Shown here: piece by piece, positions 45,983 to 55,454 of the stretch | Layout of the letters: each line of letters opens with the position of its first letter | Position numbering within the stretch: position 1 is the stretch's first letter | Source of the DNA: Marinomonas vulgaris | GTDB taxonomy: Bacteria; Pseudomonadota; Gammaproteobacteria; Pseudomonadales; Marinomonadaceae | DNA: 64,000 bases | Direction of reading: 5' to 3' | Assembly (NCBI RefSeq): GCF_018145875.1 | Contig: NZ_JAGSSV010000008.1 | Location: 62,001 to 126,000, forward strand | Program-made: the position numbers and the translations under genes | Notes under the pieces: generated by a model | What the model was told of the DNA's origin: nothing | What the model saw: the letters and a program-made list of their open reading frames with translations, nothing else | Databases searched by the model: none

Positions 45983-46933
45983 CTAAGACGTTTTGTTGTC
46001 TACCATCTCTTCAATAATCCATTCTTTAAATGCCAACATGGCCGAGGTAACGGATCGTCTTTTTTCGTACACCAAATAAAAAGAGCGATTGGTGATCAAG
46101 TGTTCATCAAACAACACCTTCAAAGTACCTGCTTCCATTTCTGGCATAATTAATTCAGGGTCTGTCAGCGAGATTCCCAAACCTTGCGCTGCCGCACCAG
46201 CCGTTAAAGAGCCACTAGAGAACATCAAACCACGACGAAATAAAGAGGGGTCAAGGTCATGCTGCTGAAGCCAATCGTGCCATTCATCTTTACGTTTCGT
46301 CACGTGCAATAAAGGATAAAAGCGCATGTCTTCTGGCTTGTTAATTGGCTGCTCAGGCTTGATGAGTCGAGGATGACACACAGGAGCCAACCGTGCAGTG
46401 CGCAAATAATACGCCTCAACGTCGTCCCAATCTCCATTACCAAAATACACCGCCATATCAATGTCGTTGGCAGCAAAATCTACCAACCCAGTCAAGGCAC
46501 TGATTTCAATTTGAATGTCTGGGTAACGGTCTTGAAAGCGCTCCATTCTTGGCATTAGCCATCGAGTCAGGAAAGCGGGGGCCACAGCTAAGCGCAGAGA
46601 GCCAGACTTTTGTTGGCTTTTCAACTCCGCCGTAGCGGTTTCCAATTGCTCGAAAATACTTTTAATTGGCTTGAGATAAGATTCTCCGGCCTCCGTCAAA
46701 ATCACTTTGCGTTTGGTTCGCCGAAACAGCTCCAGGCCGAGAAAGCTTTCTAGCCCTTTGATCTGATGGCTAATCGCCGATGGCGTGACGGATAACTCTT
46801 TTGCCGCTTTGTTAAAACTGCCATGGCGAGCCGCGGATTCAAAGCATTTTAGTGAGTTCAGTGGGGGCAAACGATTAATAAGCTCGTCTCCAATAGATAA
46901 GAAAGAGTAACTAATATCGTGAATACAGTTCAA
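45983..46933 (-). CDS. LysR-type regulator, GcvA-like; start codon not ATG
   Basis: A LysR regulator with winged helix at RLPPLNSLKCFESAARHGSF, KAAKELSVTPSAISHQIKGLE and a substrate-binding domain closest to GcvA-like regulators. The open frame holds no ATG before the conserved domain. Choices are TTG 46933 (316 residues, no ribosome site), ATT 46879 (298 residues, GGAG 8 bases upstream, N-terminus exactly as family expects) and TTG 46870. The outer limit is reported here, but ATT is attractive. Confidence 0.85.
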   Translation of the reverse strand: MNCIHDISYSFLSIGDELINRLPPLNSLKCFESAARHGSFNKAAKELSVTPSAISHQIKGLESFLGLELFRRTKRKVILTEAGESYLKPIKSIFEQLETATAELKSQQKSGSLRLAVAPAFLTRWLMPRMERFQDRYPDIQIEISALTGLVDFAANDIDMAVYFGNGDWDDVEAYYLRTARLAPVCHPRLIKPEQPINKPEDMRFYPLLHVTKRKDEWHDWLQQHDLDPSLFRRGLMFSSGSLTAGAAAQGLGISLTDPELIMPEMEAGTLKVLFDEHLITNRSFYLVYEKRRSVTSAMLAFKEWIIEEMVDNKTS

Positions 46934-47020
46934 CTGTCAAACAATAAATCCACCTTAGCTTTTTCTCTTGATTACAGAAGAAGCCAAGGGGTCAAAAAAT
47001 GCCTATTTACGCCTCAGTCA

Positions 47021-48391
47021 CTATTCTTCATCGCCCAGATTTGAGCTATTAGACGAGGGGTTAGTCTCAGCCGACATGGCACGCTTAGGAGGTAATTTAA
47101 AGGCTTCAAATCCGTCCTTTTGCTCATTGTCATGGAAACGCGCTTTGCTAACCGGTTTTTTGGGCGTTTTTTTAGCCGCTTTATTCTGGGATTTTGCACC
47201 GGTTTTCTTTGTTGCTGGTCGAGTAGGTTTAGGTGGTTGTAAACCTTTGAATTTGCCTTCTAACCCTTCAACAGTGTCTATCGGAAAGGTTTTCTGCAAA
47301 AACGCTTCGATGGCTTTAAAGTTGAGCCAATCTTTTGGCCCTACCAGTGAATAAGCGTCACCTTTAAACCCAGCACGACCGGTACGACCCGTACGATGCA
47401 CAAATTCCTCTGCTTGCTTAGGCAAATCGAAGTTGAAAACATGCGACACACTGGCGATATCCAACCCACGAGAAGCCACATCGGTACTCACCAAGACGTC
47501 AAACTGGCCTTTGGCAAAGCTTTCCATGGTTTTATTTCGCGCACTTTGAGATAAGTTACCGTTCAGTGCTTGAGTGGTTAACCCCCAGCTGGCAATCATC
47601 TCGGACAATCTCACTGTATCGCTTTTCGTCGCGGTGAAAATAATCGCCTGCTTAATGGTCTGACCCATTAAGATGTGTTTCAACAGTGCTTCTTTATGGT
47701 CTAAGTGATCACATAAAAACACATGTTGAGCGATGTCTGTATGCTCGTCAAAGCCTTGGCCCACGGCAACACGAGAGGGTTCACGCAACAGTTCGTTAGC
47801 GATCTCGCTCACTTGGGTGTTGTCTAGTGTCGCCGAGAAAAACAAGGTTTGGCGTTGTCTATGGCTCGCCGCGGCATTAATAGCACGCATGGCTTCGGCA
47901 AAACCTAAGTCCAACATACGGTCGGCTTCGTCAAGGATCAATAACTCTAGACCCTCAAGAAAAACATGACGTTGCTTTAAGTGATCGACCAAACGACCTG
48001 GCGTCGCAACGATGAAATGTGGGTCTTTTTGCAACTGCTTATGTTGATCGTTAAAGTTTTCGCCGCCTTGAATCAAGATGGATGTGAATCGACTCGACGC
48101 CAACAACAACCGCAATTGACCAAAAACTTGCTTCGCCAACTCACGGGTAGGCACCAATACCACAACACGAGGGTCGCGTTTAGACAGGGCTTTTTTCTTA
48201 TATACCCGATGAAGGGCTGGTAAAAGGTAGGCGAGTGTTTTGCCAGATCCGGTTTTGGATGACGCTAATAAGTCACGACCCGCCATCGCTTCTGGAATGG
48301 CACGATTTTGAATCTCCGTAGCGGCATCAAAGCCAAGATGACCAATGGACTTCAAAATACGATTATCAAAACCAAATTCTTCAAATAACAA
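47021..48391 (-). CDS. DEAD-box RNA helicase (SrmB/RhlE type)
   Basis: A 456-residue ATP-dependent RNA helicase: Q-motif region, motif I SSKTGSGKT, Ia PTREL, II LDEADRMLD, III FSAT, IV-VI with STDVASRGLDI and HRTGRTGRAG. A Lys/Ala/Pro-rich basic tail (about 370-440) likely binds RNA. The TTG at 48391 is chosen, with AAAAGGGG 7 bases upstream and the family N-terminus MLFEEFGFDNRIL; an ATG at 48427 lacks a ribosome site. Function in ribosome assembly or RNA decay is likely. Confidence 0.93.
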   Translation of the reverse strand: MLFEEFGFDNRILKSIGHLGFDAATEIQNRAIPEAMAGRDLLASSKTGSGKTLAYLLPALHRVYKKKALSKRDPRVVVLVPTRELAKQVFGQLRLLLASSRFTSILIQGGENFNDQHKQLQKDPHFIVATPGRLVDHLKQRHVFLEGLELLILDEADRMLDLGFAEAMRAINAAASHRQRQTLFFSATLDNTQVSEIANELLREPSRVAVGQGFDEHTDIAQHVFLCDHLDHKEALLKHILMGQTIKQAIIFTATKSDTVRLSEMIASWGLTTQALNGNLSQSARNKTMESFAKGQFDVLVSTDVASRGLDIASVSHVFNFDLPKQAEEFVHRTGRTGRAGFKGDAYSLVGPKDWLNFKAIEAFLQKTFPIDTVEGLEGKFKGLQPPKPTRPATKKTGAKSQNKAAKKTPKKPVSKARFHDNEQKDGFEAFKLPPKRAMSAETNPSSNSSNLGDEE

Positions 48392-48489
48392 ACAAACACC
48401 CCTTTTACACTGTAATAATTCACTCATACGGCGCTAAAGCGCGCCGTTGATAACGTTGTCGTATTATAACCTAGACACCGGTCAATACG

Positions 48490-49026
48490 TCATTCATCTT
48501 TCATTAAAAGATAGCTTTTACCCGCACTGATCAACCCCATACCCATACCTTCAGGGGTTTTAACTTGCCCTATACAATCAGCAATGCCATAAAAGACATT
48601 TCGCCCCAACAATGCTTTCATGCCGTAACGCATGGAAATATAAGGACGCTCTTCGTCTTCAAACATCGCCATCCAAAGATCGCAATCTATTCCCAGCACC
48701 AGAACATCATTAGTATGAGTGCTGAACTCAATCGCCTTGCCTTTATCTGTCTCAATCCACTGCCACCCGGTCACTAAAAATGGCGCGTCTTCTACCTGTA
48801 TTCGTACTTTTTCGACGGGCGTAACCAAAAAATACTCGTCTTCTTCTCGCCACAATATCCGGCTAAACATATTGACCATGGCTGGACGTTTGATTTTTCC
48901 ACCCTCATGAATCCAGTCGCCATTGGCCTTAATAATCAAATCCATATCGCCACAAAAAGGTGGCGTCCATGTGTGAACAGGAGGTAGTGCAGACGTTTTC
49001 ACGTCAGATAAGCCTTTTAAATTCAT
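48490..49026 (-). CDS. DUF1285 family protein
   Basis: A 178-residue cytoplasmic protein with the DUF1285-like stretch WTPPFCGDMDLIIKANGDW, then HEGGKIKRPAMVNMFSRIL and later YFLVTPVEKVRI. Function is unknown; members are widespread in proteobacteria. The ATG at 49026 follows AAGGA (11 bases); the frame also opens from 49077. Divergent from the MetF-like gene, with 206 bases between the starts. Confidence 0.82.
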   Translation of the reverse strand: MNLKGLSDVKTSALPPVHTWTPPFCGDMDLIIKANGDWIHEGGKIKRPAMVNMFSRILWREEDEYFLVTPVEKVRIQVEDAPFLVTGWQWIETDKGKAIEFSTHTNDVLVLGIDCDLWMAMFEDEERPYISMRYGMKALLGRNVFYGIADCIGQVKTPEGMGMGLISAGKSYLLMKDE

Positions 49027-49232
49027 GATTATTTTGTTCCTTATTGTCTCTGTACTCGAGTTTAGTCGGTTTATCATGAGCGTAGCGGATTAGATTGCCT
49101 CACTCCAACTACAAAATTATTCAACTTGATCCACAAGCCTTGAATAGTATTCACTGTTAGAATGACTACATAAAATAATTTATCAAAAACGTTGACTCTT
49201 TAACGTCTTTCTAATTTGAGAAGTGTGACATT

Positions 49233-50192
49233 ATGAAATCGCAATTAGTAACCAAATTTCAAGATCCAACCCGTGGCGTCTATTTTATCGGCACAACACC
49301 GCCAAAGTCGTCCCTTGGAGAAGAACAACTCGAGCAAGTCAGCCAAAAATTACTAGAACGCTTGGATAATATCGACGTAGACGGCTTAATTGTCTATGAC
49401 ATTCAAGACGAAACCAGCCGCATTGATAAGCCTCGTCCTTTCCCGTTTATGGAAACCCACGACCCACGCGCTTGGTCGAAACGCTTGCACCAAGCCTCTG
49501 ACAAGCCAGTAATTACTTATAAATCCGTTTCTTCTCGCAGTTCAGCGGAATTTTCCGGCTGGTTATCTGAAGCATGGGAAGAATATGGTATTCGCGATTT
49601 GGTACTCGTTGGCTCACCGTCGTCAAGCGGCGATATCAAACTACCACTGCCAGAAGCTTACCAAACACTCAAAGCCTCACCTCATGATTTTAACCTAGGT
49701 GGTGTCACCATTGCCGAGCGTCATGCGAAAAAGGGCGACGAGCATTTGCGTCTGACCAGAAAATCCGAATCTGGCTGCGAGTTCTTTATCTCGCAAGCGG
49801 TTTACAACCATCAAGCCACGGCGGATCTGATTAGCCAATACGCGCGCACCTGCAAAGAACAAGGCACAGCACCGAAGCGTATTATTTTGACCTTCACTCC
49901 TTGCGGCAGCGCCAAAACCCTTGAATTTATGGAATGGCTGGGCATTTCTGTACCCGATGCGACTAAGCATCGCATATTGGATGCCGAAGCCCCATTAGAA
50001 GAGTCTATAAAGATCTGCCGGAACGCACTAGAGCAAATCATCGAAACGGCCTTACCATTGGGCGTGCCATTAGGTTTGAACATCGAAAGCCTAACCAACC
50101 GTAAAGAAGAAATCGATGCTTCCATTAAGTTGTATCGATTATTGAAAGCGACCTTAGATCTAAAATTAGCAGAACAAGGTTTGGCCAAATAA
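49233..50192 (+). CDS. Methylenetetrahydrofolate reductase-like protein (divergent MetF family)
   Basis: A 319-residue TIM-barrel protein with the general layout of MetF: DGLIVYDIQDETSR, GIRDLVLVGSPSS (where MetF has its ALRGD loop) and GCEFFISQAVYN (like GADFFITQ). The N-terminal FEFFPP segment with the catalytic Glu of E. coli MetF (E28) reads VYFIGTTPPK, so that residue appears missing. It may be a mycobacterial-type MTHFR or a C1-pool protein of different function. Genes around it give no clue. Confidence 0.7.
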   Translation: MKSQLVTKFQDPTRGVYFIGTTPPKSSLGEEQLEQVSQKLLERLDNIDVDGLIVYDIQDETSRIDKPRPFPFMETHDPRAWSKRLHQASDKPVITYKSVSSRSSAEFSGWLSEAWEEYGIRDLVLVGSPSSSGDIKLPLPEAYQTLKASPHDFNLGGVTIAERHAKKGDEHLRLTRKSESGCEFFISQAVYNHQATADLISQYARTCKEQGTAPKRIILTFTPCGSAKTLEFMEWLGISVPDATKHRILDAEAPLEESIKICRNALEQIIETALPLGVPLGLNIESLTNRKEEIDASIKLYRLLKATLDLKLAEQGLAK

Positions 50193-50218
50193 CCCAGGCC
50201 AAACCGAGCAATATCCAC

Positions 50219-51241
50219 TCAGAGTAAGGTTTCTAATTTCTCTAACACATCCTCAATACGAATATGCTGCATGGCCTTAGGGTCATGCACCGTGCTTGCC
50301 CAAGGCAGTTGACTCACTGGTTTGCCGTATTCTTTTTCCGCCAAATGTTCATACACACTAACCACATTATCGATGTCCTGATAAGGGCCGGTACGTTTTG
50401 GATTAGACAGCGCGTACAAGCCCAACACAGGCGTTCCGACTAGGGTCGCAATGTGAGCAGGCCCAGTGTCTGGACTCACCACTAAATGGGCGCCTTGAAT
50501 CAACCGGCACATGGCTTCCACCGAAGTTTTACCGACTAAGTTCACTACACCAACGGTGCCTTTTTCGATTTGTTGCGAAAACTCTGTTTCCAATGGCGAT
50601 GGCCCACCCGTTAATACCGGTGTGTAGCCTTTTTCCAATAAACGCTGAACCACGGCACGATTGCCTTCTAGGGTCCAGTTTTTCTCGATTTTCGAGCCAC
50701 AAGGGTTCACCACGACATAAGGCTTAGGCAATTTGAACATATCGTCCGGTAAACTTAGCTCACAAGGAAAACGAACATCCTTCACCCCCAACAGGCTAGC
50801 AATAGACAAAAACGAATCCAGCACGTGCTGCCCTCTCGGCTCTGGTGCGAGTTCACTAACAAACCAATTTTGTTTTTCACGGGAGCGCGACAGGGAAAAA
50901 CCAATACGTCGCTTGGCTTTTAGCATTCGCATCAACACGCTAGAACGGGACGACCATTGCAAATGCAGCAAGGCATCAAAGGTGATGTGCTTTAGCGCTG
51001 CTCGTAAAGCAAACATGCCAGAAAAACCGGTTTTTTTGTCGTATTCAATCACCTCGACGCCATCGACCATACGCACTAATTTGGCTTCTAGCGGCGCAGT
51101 AATCCAAGTAATTTTGGCGTTTGGATGGCATCGCATAAGCGCTTGCACCACCGCCACTGCATGACACACGTCTCCTAAGGCCGACAAACGAACCACGGCA
51201 ATGTGCTGAATAGTCTCTTGTTGCGCCTTCTCTTGCTGCAT
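50219..51241 (-). CDS. Glycosyltransferase family 9 (LPS heptosyltransferase-like)
   Basis: A 340-residue GT-B enzyme of family GT9. It has the N-terminal VVRLSALGDVCHAVAVVQAL, NPCGSKIEKNW, VLTGGPSPLE and the nucleotide-sugar site VVSPDTGPAHIATLVGTPVLG. Such enzymes add heptose to the LPS inner core. It is convergent with the MetF-like gene and divergent from the kdkA-lpxL pair, an LPS neighbourhood that supports the role; WaaC versus WaaF versus another GT9 is unsettled. Confidence 0.88.
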   Translation of the reverse strand: MQQEKAQQETIQHIAVVRLSALGDVCHAVAVVQALMRCHPNAKITWITAPLEAKLVRMVDGVEVIEYDKKTGFSGMFALRAALKHITFDALLHLQWSSRSSVLMRMLKAKRRIGFSLSRSREKQNWFVSELAPEPRGQHVLDSFLSIASLLGVKDVRFPCELSLPDDMFKLPKPYVVVNPCGSKIEKNWTLEGNRAVVQRLLEKGYTPVLTGGPSPLETEFSQQIEKGTVGVVNLVGKTSVEAMCRLIQGAHLVVSPDTGPAHIATLVGTPVLGLYALSNPKRTGPYQDIDNVVSVYEHLAEKEYGKPVSQLPWASTVHDPKAMQHIRIEDVLEKLETLL

Positions 51242-51343
51242 AGCGTCCTCTAGGGCTGTTTATACTCGGCAAGTATTATAGAATAGTCACCATTAACAGT
51301 CCTAGCCATAAGTCAGATCAATCCCTAACTAATAGCGAGCAAT

Positions 51344-52054
51344 ATGCCACAAACTATCAAAGTGTCGCCTACGGTTCATCTTTTGCAAAGCGATGCAACT
51401 CTTCCTATAAATGCGTCTTGGTTTGAACCTGATTTCTGGCAGTCACAAGATGCTTTGAGCGGAACAGGCAACGGTCGCGGGGCCGTTTGGTTTATTAACA
51501 GCACATTTGGCGACTTCGTTATTCGCCACTATCGTCGGGGAGGCTTAGTCGCCAAATTCAACAAAAGTACTTTTTTTTACACGGGTATAAAAAACACACG
51601 CCCTTGGCAAGAGTTGAATTTATTAGAAACCATGCGCGCCTTAAAACTGCCTGTTCCGCGCCCGATCGGCGGCCTTGTCACCCTTGTAAGAGGGTTTTAC
51701 CGCAGCACTCTGATCACAGAAACCATCCCACACGCCAGCGACCTCTTTGATATAATCAAACAAGGCAAGAGTCAGGACCTTAATTGGACAGAAATAGGCG
51801 CTGTGATAAAACGCTTCCACGAAGCAGGAATTTATCATTCAGATTTAAACTGCCACAATATAATGATTGATCGAGATAGCGCTGTTTGGGTCATCGATTT
51901 TGATAAATGTGAGCAACGACCCATTCATGTAACTTGGCAACAAAACAACATTGATCGACTAAAACGCTCTTTGGACAAAGAATCCGAACGACACACTTCA
52001 TTTGATTTTTCTAACGCGCAATGGCGCGATTTTATGGAAGGCTACCGTGGCTAA
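51344..52054 (+). CDS. kdkA: 3-deoxy-D-manno-octulosonic acid kinase
   Basis: KdkA phosphorylates the Kdo of the lipid A core. The 236-residue kinase-fold protein shows DFVIRHYRRGGLVAKF, the catalytic loop YHSDLNCHNIMI (Asp) and VIDFDKC (Mg-binding). In Haemophilus and Vibrio this goes with a single phosphorylated Kdo. It overlaps the acyltransferase gene by 8 bases. Confidence 0.93.
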   Translation: MPQTIKVSPTVHLLQSDATLPINASWFEPDFWQSQDALSGTGNGRGAVWFINSTFGDFVIRHYRRGGLVAKFNKSTFFYTGIKNTRPWQELNLLETMRALKLPVPRPIGGLVTLVRGFYRSTLITETIPHASDLFDIIKQGKSQDLNWTEIGAVIKRFHEAGIYHSDLNCHNIMIDRDSAVWVIDFDKCEQRPIHVTWQQNNIDRLKRSLDKESERHTSFDFSNAQWRDFMEGYRG

Positions 52055-52976
52055 AAAGATAACAACCCTAGACAAAAGCATCACTGATTTTATGGGGCCA
52101 AAACACTGGGTCAGTTGGTTTGCGATGAGCATCGCTTATTTATTGAGCTTTTTGCCTTGGTCAGCACAACAAGGTATCGGTAAATACCTCGGACGTTTTT
52201 TACATTTACTGGCCAAACGTCGCCGTCACATTTGCGATGTGAATTTACAAATTTGCTACCCTACTATGACATCCAAAGAGCGCCAGGTGTTGACCAAGTC
52301 ACACTTTGAAAGCATGGGCATAGGCACGATAGAAACTTTTTCTTCTTGGTTTCAACCACAGAGTCGTTTTCAGTCTAGAATAACCTTTGAAGGCCAAGAC
52401 GTCGTAGATAAAGTACTTGCCGAGGGTCGTGGTTGTATTTTAATCAGTGGGCACTTTTCACCTCTGGACATTTGCGGCAGTCAAATGCCGCGTTTTATGG
52501 ACGTTCATCCCATTTATAAGCTGCAAACAAATCCGGTAATGAACTGGGTGATGGAGCGTCAACGCAAAGCCATTTTTTCTAAAACGATTGAACGAACCAA
52601 CATGCGTGAAGTGCTTAAATCACTCAAACAAAATAAAGCTGTTTGGTATGCGGTCGACCAAGATTATGGCCGAAAAAACTCGGTGTTTGCGCCTTTTTAT
52701 GGTCGCCAAGCCGCCACCATTGCTCACATCGGACGTATTGCAAAAATGACCAACGCCCCAGTGGTACTATACGATTACGGCAGAACGAAAACGGGGTATT
52801 ACCTAAAGCTGACCGAAGTTGAAAACTACCCAAGCTCGGACGATGTTGAAAACGCGACTCGCATTAATGAGTTGATGCAGTCCGTTATTGAGACAAAAAA
52901 AGAGCAATATTTTTGGTCACACCGACGCTTTAAAACCCAAGAAATAGCGGGTTCACCCTCTCCATACGATAAATAA
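52047..52976 (+). CDS. Lipid A acyltransferase, LpxL/HtrB family (GTG start)
   Basis: A 309-residue inner-membrane acyltransferase adding a secondary acyl chain to Kdo-lipid A. The HX4D catalytic motif is SGHFSPLDICG; later AVDQDYGRKNSVFAPF and SHRRFK are typical. The GTG at 52047 has GGAAGG 5 bases upstream and overlaps the kdkA end; a frame open from 52002 lies inside kdkA. Whether it is lauroyl- or another acyl-specific cannot be read. Confidence 0.92.
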   Translation: MAKKITTLDKSITDFMGPKHWVSWFAMSIAYLLSFLPWSAQQGIGKYLGRFLHLLAKRRRHICDVNLQICYPTMTSKERQVLTKSHFESMGIGTIETFSSWFQPQSRFQSRITFEGQDVVDKVLAEGRGCILISGHFSPLDICGSQMPRFMDVHPIYKLQTNPVMNWVMERQRKAIFSKTIERTNMREVLKSLKQNKAVWYAVDQDYGRKNSVFAPFYGRQAATIAHIGRIAKMTNAPVVLYDYGRTKTGYYLKLTEVENYPSSDDVENATRINELMQSVIETKKEQYFWSHRRFKTQEIAGSPSPYDK

Positions 52977-52984
52977 TGTCGCAG

Positions 52985-53008
52985 GCAGCACCAAGCGGTG
53001 CTGCTTTC
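52985..53008 (+). terminator. Weak terminator after the LpxL-type gene
   Basis: GCAGCACC / AAGC loop / GGTGCTGC, then TTTCTG. It lies between the convergent acyltransferase and isomerase genes. Confidence 0.6.
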
Positions 53009-53020
53009 TGGCACCTTTTG

Positions 53021-55372
53021 CTATCTATTTTCCAAACGGTTGTAATCCAATATTCCGCTTTCTCTTGGCTTTTGCTGTTTATTCAAATTGGCAATAGCGT
53101 CACTGACAAACCAGAAATTAGGATGGGTTCTACGAACGCCATAGCGGTCTAGCAAACGACCATAATCGGCGGCCGTATTTAAAGAGGCCACCTGCTCGGC
53201 CCAGTCTGCTATATCGACTGTCTCCACCTGCATCAACACATTAGGATAATCACCCAGCACCCCTCGCACCACAGTCACGCCATCTTCGTTAGGCAAGCGT
53301 GCCGCTTCTTCATCTAAAAGACTGGAAATATTCGCATGGGCTTTATTATGAATAAGACTGATGACATCCATTGGCACGCCTTCTTGAGTGATTAACACTG
53401 TCGCCACATTAGGTAGATGCTCCAAACCACCACCACCACGAACCGAGTGCAAAGCGAGCAACGCCTCTTGCTGCGGCAAAGACAGCTTGCTCTGTGAGAG
53501 ATCATGTTCGTGATTCAACACAGCCGCCAATCTAGTGCGCAGTTTCCTGTATAACTCAGCCTGATGATCATCGGTGGTGTACTGAATCTGTGACTGACTT
53601 TTTACTTTAATGTAGTCACTGAAAATATAATCCTTGATGGTCTGGCTGGCTTGTCGGTACCAAAACTTACGCACGACTTCTCTGTCTTCTTTCGGTAACA
53701 GCAATAAGAAGTTCATTTCTCCTTCCATGCGCAAAAAGTCCATGTACAAACGCGTAACTAGCTGATGGCCGACGTTGCCATACACATCAAACCCGGCCAC
53801 CAGCAAATAATGAATTCGTTCTAACAAGGGATAATCAATCACCCAAGCGGTTTTAGGCTGTTGCCCCACCATACCTTTGACCACAGAGGCATTGTCGAAA
53901 TGGCGAAAAATCGTCAGCGCCGCATTGTCGTTGTGACCGTCGCCATTCCAGATCAGATTCAAATCTAAGGGAACTTTGGTGCCTACGTTGCTTTCTATCA
54001 GCGCTGCTTTGGCGGACAAATACGACTTTTGCTGCTCTGAAAAGCCAATCCAAGAAGTCAAAGGCAAGGTATTGCTGGAGCCAATCGCTGGCAAATCCAA
54101 GTTCTGTGCCTGATCTTCTAAATAGTCGGCTGATCCCTTGTTATATAACACCTCGGGGTCAATGAAAAACACCCAAAACTGCTCATTGATAACATTCACC
54201 GCCACCTGACCACGGCACACTGGGCCTTTGATAAAAGACATGATGGTTTTTTGAGAATGGTCTAATAAGAAGCGGTAACGCGCGTGAGCCGGGATTTCTC
54301 GAAACGCTTTAAATGGGTTTGTCGCCACGTCCACATGGTACCCAGGGTCTTGGGTTACCTGGTAATCGGTTTCGTAGAAATAGGATTGCCAGCGCGCATA
54401 ACGGGCCTCGTCTAACTGCATGGCGATGTGATTCTTTTGTACTTTAACTTCTGGGTCCGCCCACAAGCGATAATAAACACGATCTACGCCTGGGTCGTCA
54501 TAAGGTCGACGCGTAGCAATAAGATCAATAGGCTCACCCGGTGGCGTGGTGGATCGAACCAACTGAAAACGGTGCGCTTCTCCATCGTCTAAATACAAAC
54601 TGTACAAATACAGGTGCTCAAAGATATAGCGAGAAATAAGCTGTGCTTTTAAGCCCTCACCGTTAAAGCGCGATTCCCATAAAACCACTTTTTCCTCTAG
54701 GTCTTTTGGTAAAGGCGCCACCGCTGGCATCTTGCCGCCCTTTGCCAACCAGCGAGTTAATACATCGTATTCGTTTGCGCTCAAGGCAGGCAAACCGTAT
54801 GGCATGCCCCAGTTAGGGTAATCTTGCTCAAATTGACTGTATTCTTCAATGCTGACGCACTGCTGGTCACGAGCCAATGAAAAGTCGTAATCATCGGACA
54901 ACACCGGCTGAGTAAAGGCACCTTGCTTGGCGCGTAAGGCGATCGCCCGATACAATAAACTGCCTTGCAAATTAGCGGCAGGAGACTGGCCGCGCTCATT
55001 CAGCACAGGATGAAAGCCTTTTGCTCGCCATTCATCGGGGCTTTTCGCATCTATAAACAGGCGTGTTGGCGACTGAGCCAACAAGCGCGTGCCGTCATAA
55101 ACTAAATCTTTCGAACCACCTCGTTCTATGCCTTCGCTGGCGGTCAATTTCAACTGACAAGGCGCATCGTAACAAGCGTGGCAAGACACACAGCGCGTGT
55201 CCAAAATCGGTTTTACCTGCTCATTATAAAAGGCGGTTTCTGCTTCATCGACTGAACTGACGCGATTGCTGACATCTTGAGCGCCAAACAGCGCATCAAA
55301 TTGTTGGGTGGCGTACACTGCACAGCCCGACACGAAAACCAACGAAGACAGTAAAACCAGCCAACGAGACAT
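53021..55372 (-). CDS. cti: Fatty acid cis/trans isomerase
   Basis: A periplasmic cytochrome c-type enzyme that turns cis- into trans-unsaturated phospholipid acyl chains to stiffen membranes under solvent, heat or salt stress. The 783-residue protein has an N-terminal signal (a VSGC lipobox-like end) and the single heme-binding CVSCH near residue 60, followed by CYDAPCQLKLTASEG and GGSKDLVYDGTRL, which match Cti. Full length for the family. Confidence 0.93.
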   Translation of the reverse strand: MSRWLVLLSSLVFVSGCAVYATQQFDALFGAQDVSNRVSSVDEAETAFYNEQVKPILDTRCVSCHACYDAPCQLKLTASEGIERGGSKDLVYDGTRLLAQSPTRLFIDAKSPDEWRAKGFHPVLNERGQSPAANLQGSLLYRAIALRAKQGAFTQPVLSDDYDFSLARDQQCVSIEEYSQFEQDYPNWGMPYGLPALSANEYDVLTRWLAKGGKMPAVAPLPKDLEEKVVLWESRFNGEGLKAQLISRYIFEHLYLYSLYLDDGEAHRFQLVRSTTPPGEPIDLIATRRPYDDPGVDRVYYRLWADPEVKVQKNHIAMQLDEARYARWQSYFYETDYQVTQDPGYHVDVATNPFKAFREIPAHARYRFLLDHSQKTIMSFIKGPVCRGQVAVNVINEQFWVFFIDPEVLYNKGSADYLEDQAQNLDLPAIGSSNTLPLTSWIGFSEQQKSYLSAKAALIESNVGTKVPLDLNLIWNGDGHNDNAALTIFRHFDNASVVKGMVGQQPKTAWVIDYPLLERIHYLLVAGFDVYGNVGHQLVTRLYMDFLRMEGEMNFLLLLPKEDREVVRKFWYRQASQTIKDYIFSDYIKVKSQSQIQYTTDDHQAELYRKLRTRLAAVLNHEHDLSQSKLSLPQQEALLALHSVRGGGGLEHLPNVATVLITQEGVPMDVISLIHNKAHANISSLLDEEAARLPNEDGVTVVRGVLGDYPNVLMQVETVDIADWAEQVASLNTAADYGRLLDRYGVRRTHPNFWFVSDAIANLNKQQKPRESGILDYNRLENR

Positions 55373-55401
55373 AAAACATCCTATTTCATAGTGAGAAACA
55401 A

Positions 55402-55423
55402 AAAACGCCCCTAAAGGCGTTTT
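55402..55423 (-). terminator. Terminator after the acidic protein gene
   Basis: AAAACGCC / GGCGTTTT stem with a 6-base loop. On the minus strand it ends GCGTTTTTTG, so it serves the gene that stops at 55455. Confidence 0.85.
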
Positions 55424-55454
55424 ATGCAGTAAACATTATTTCATCAATGAGCGA

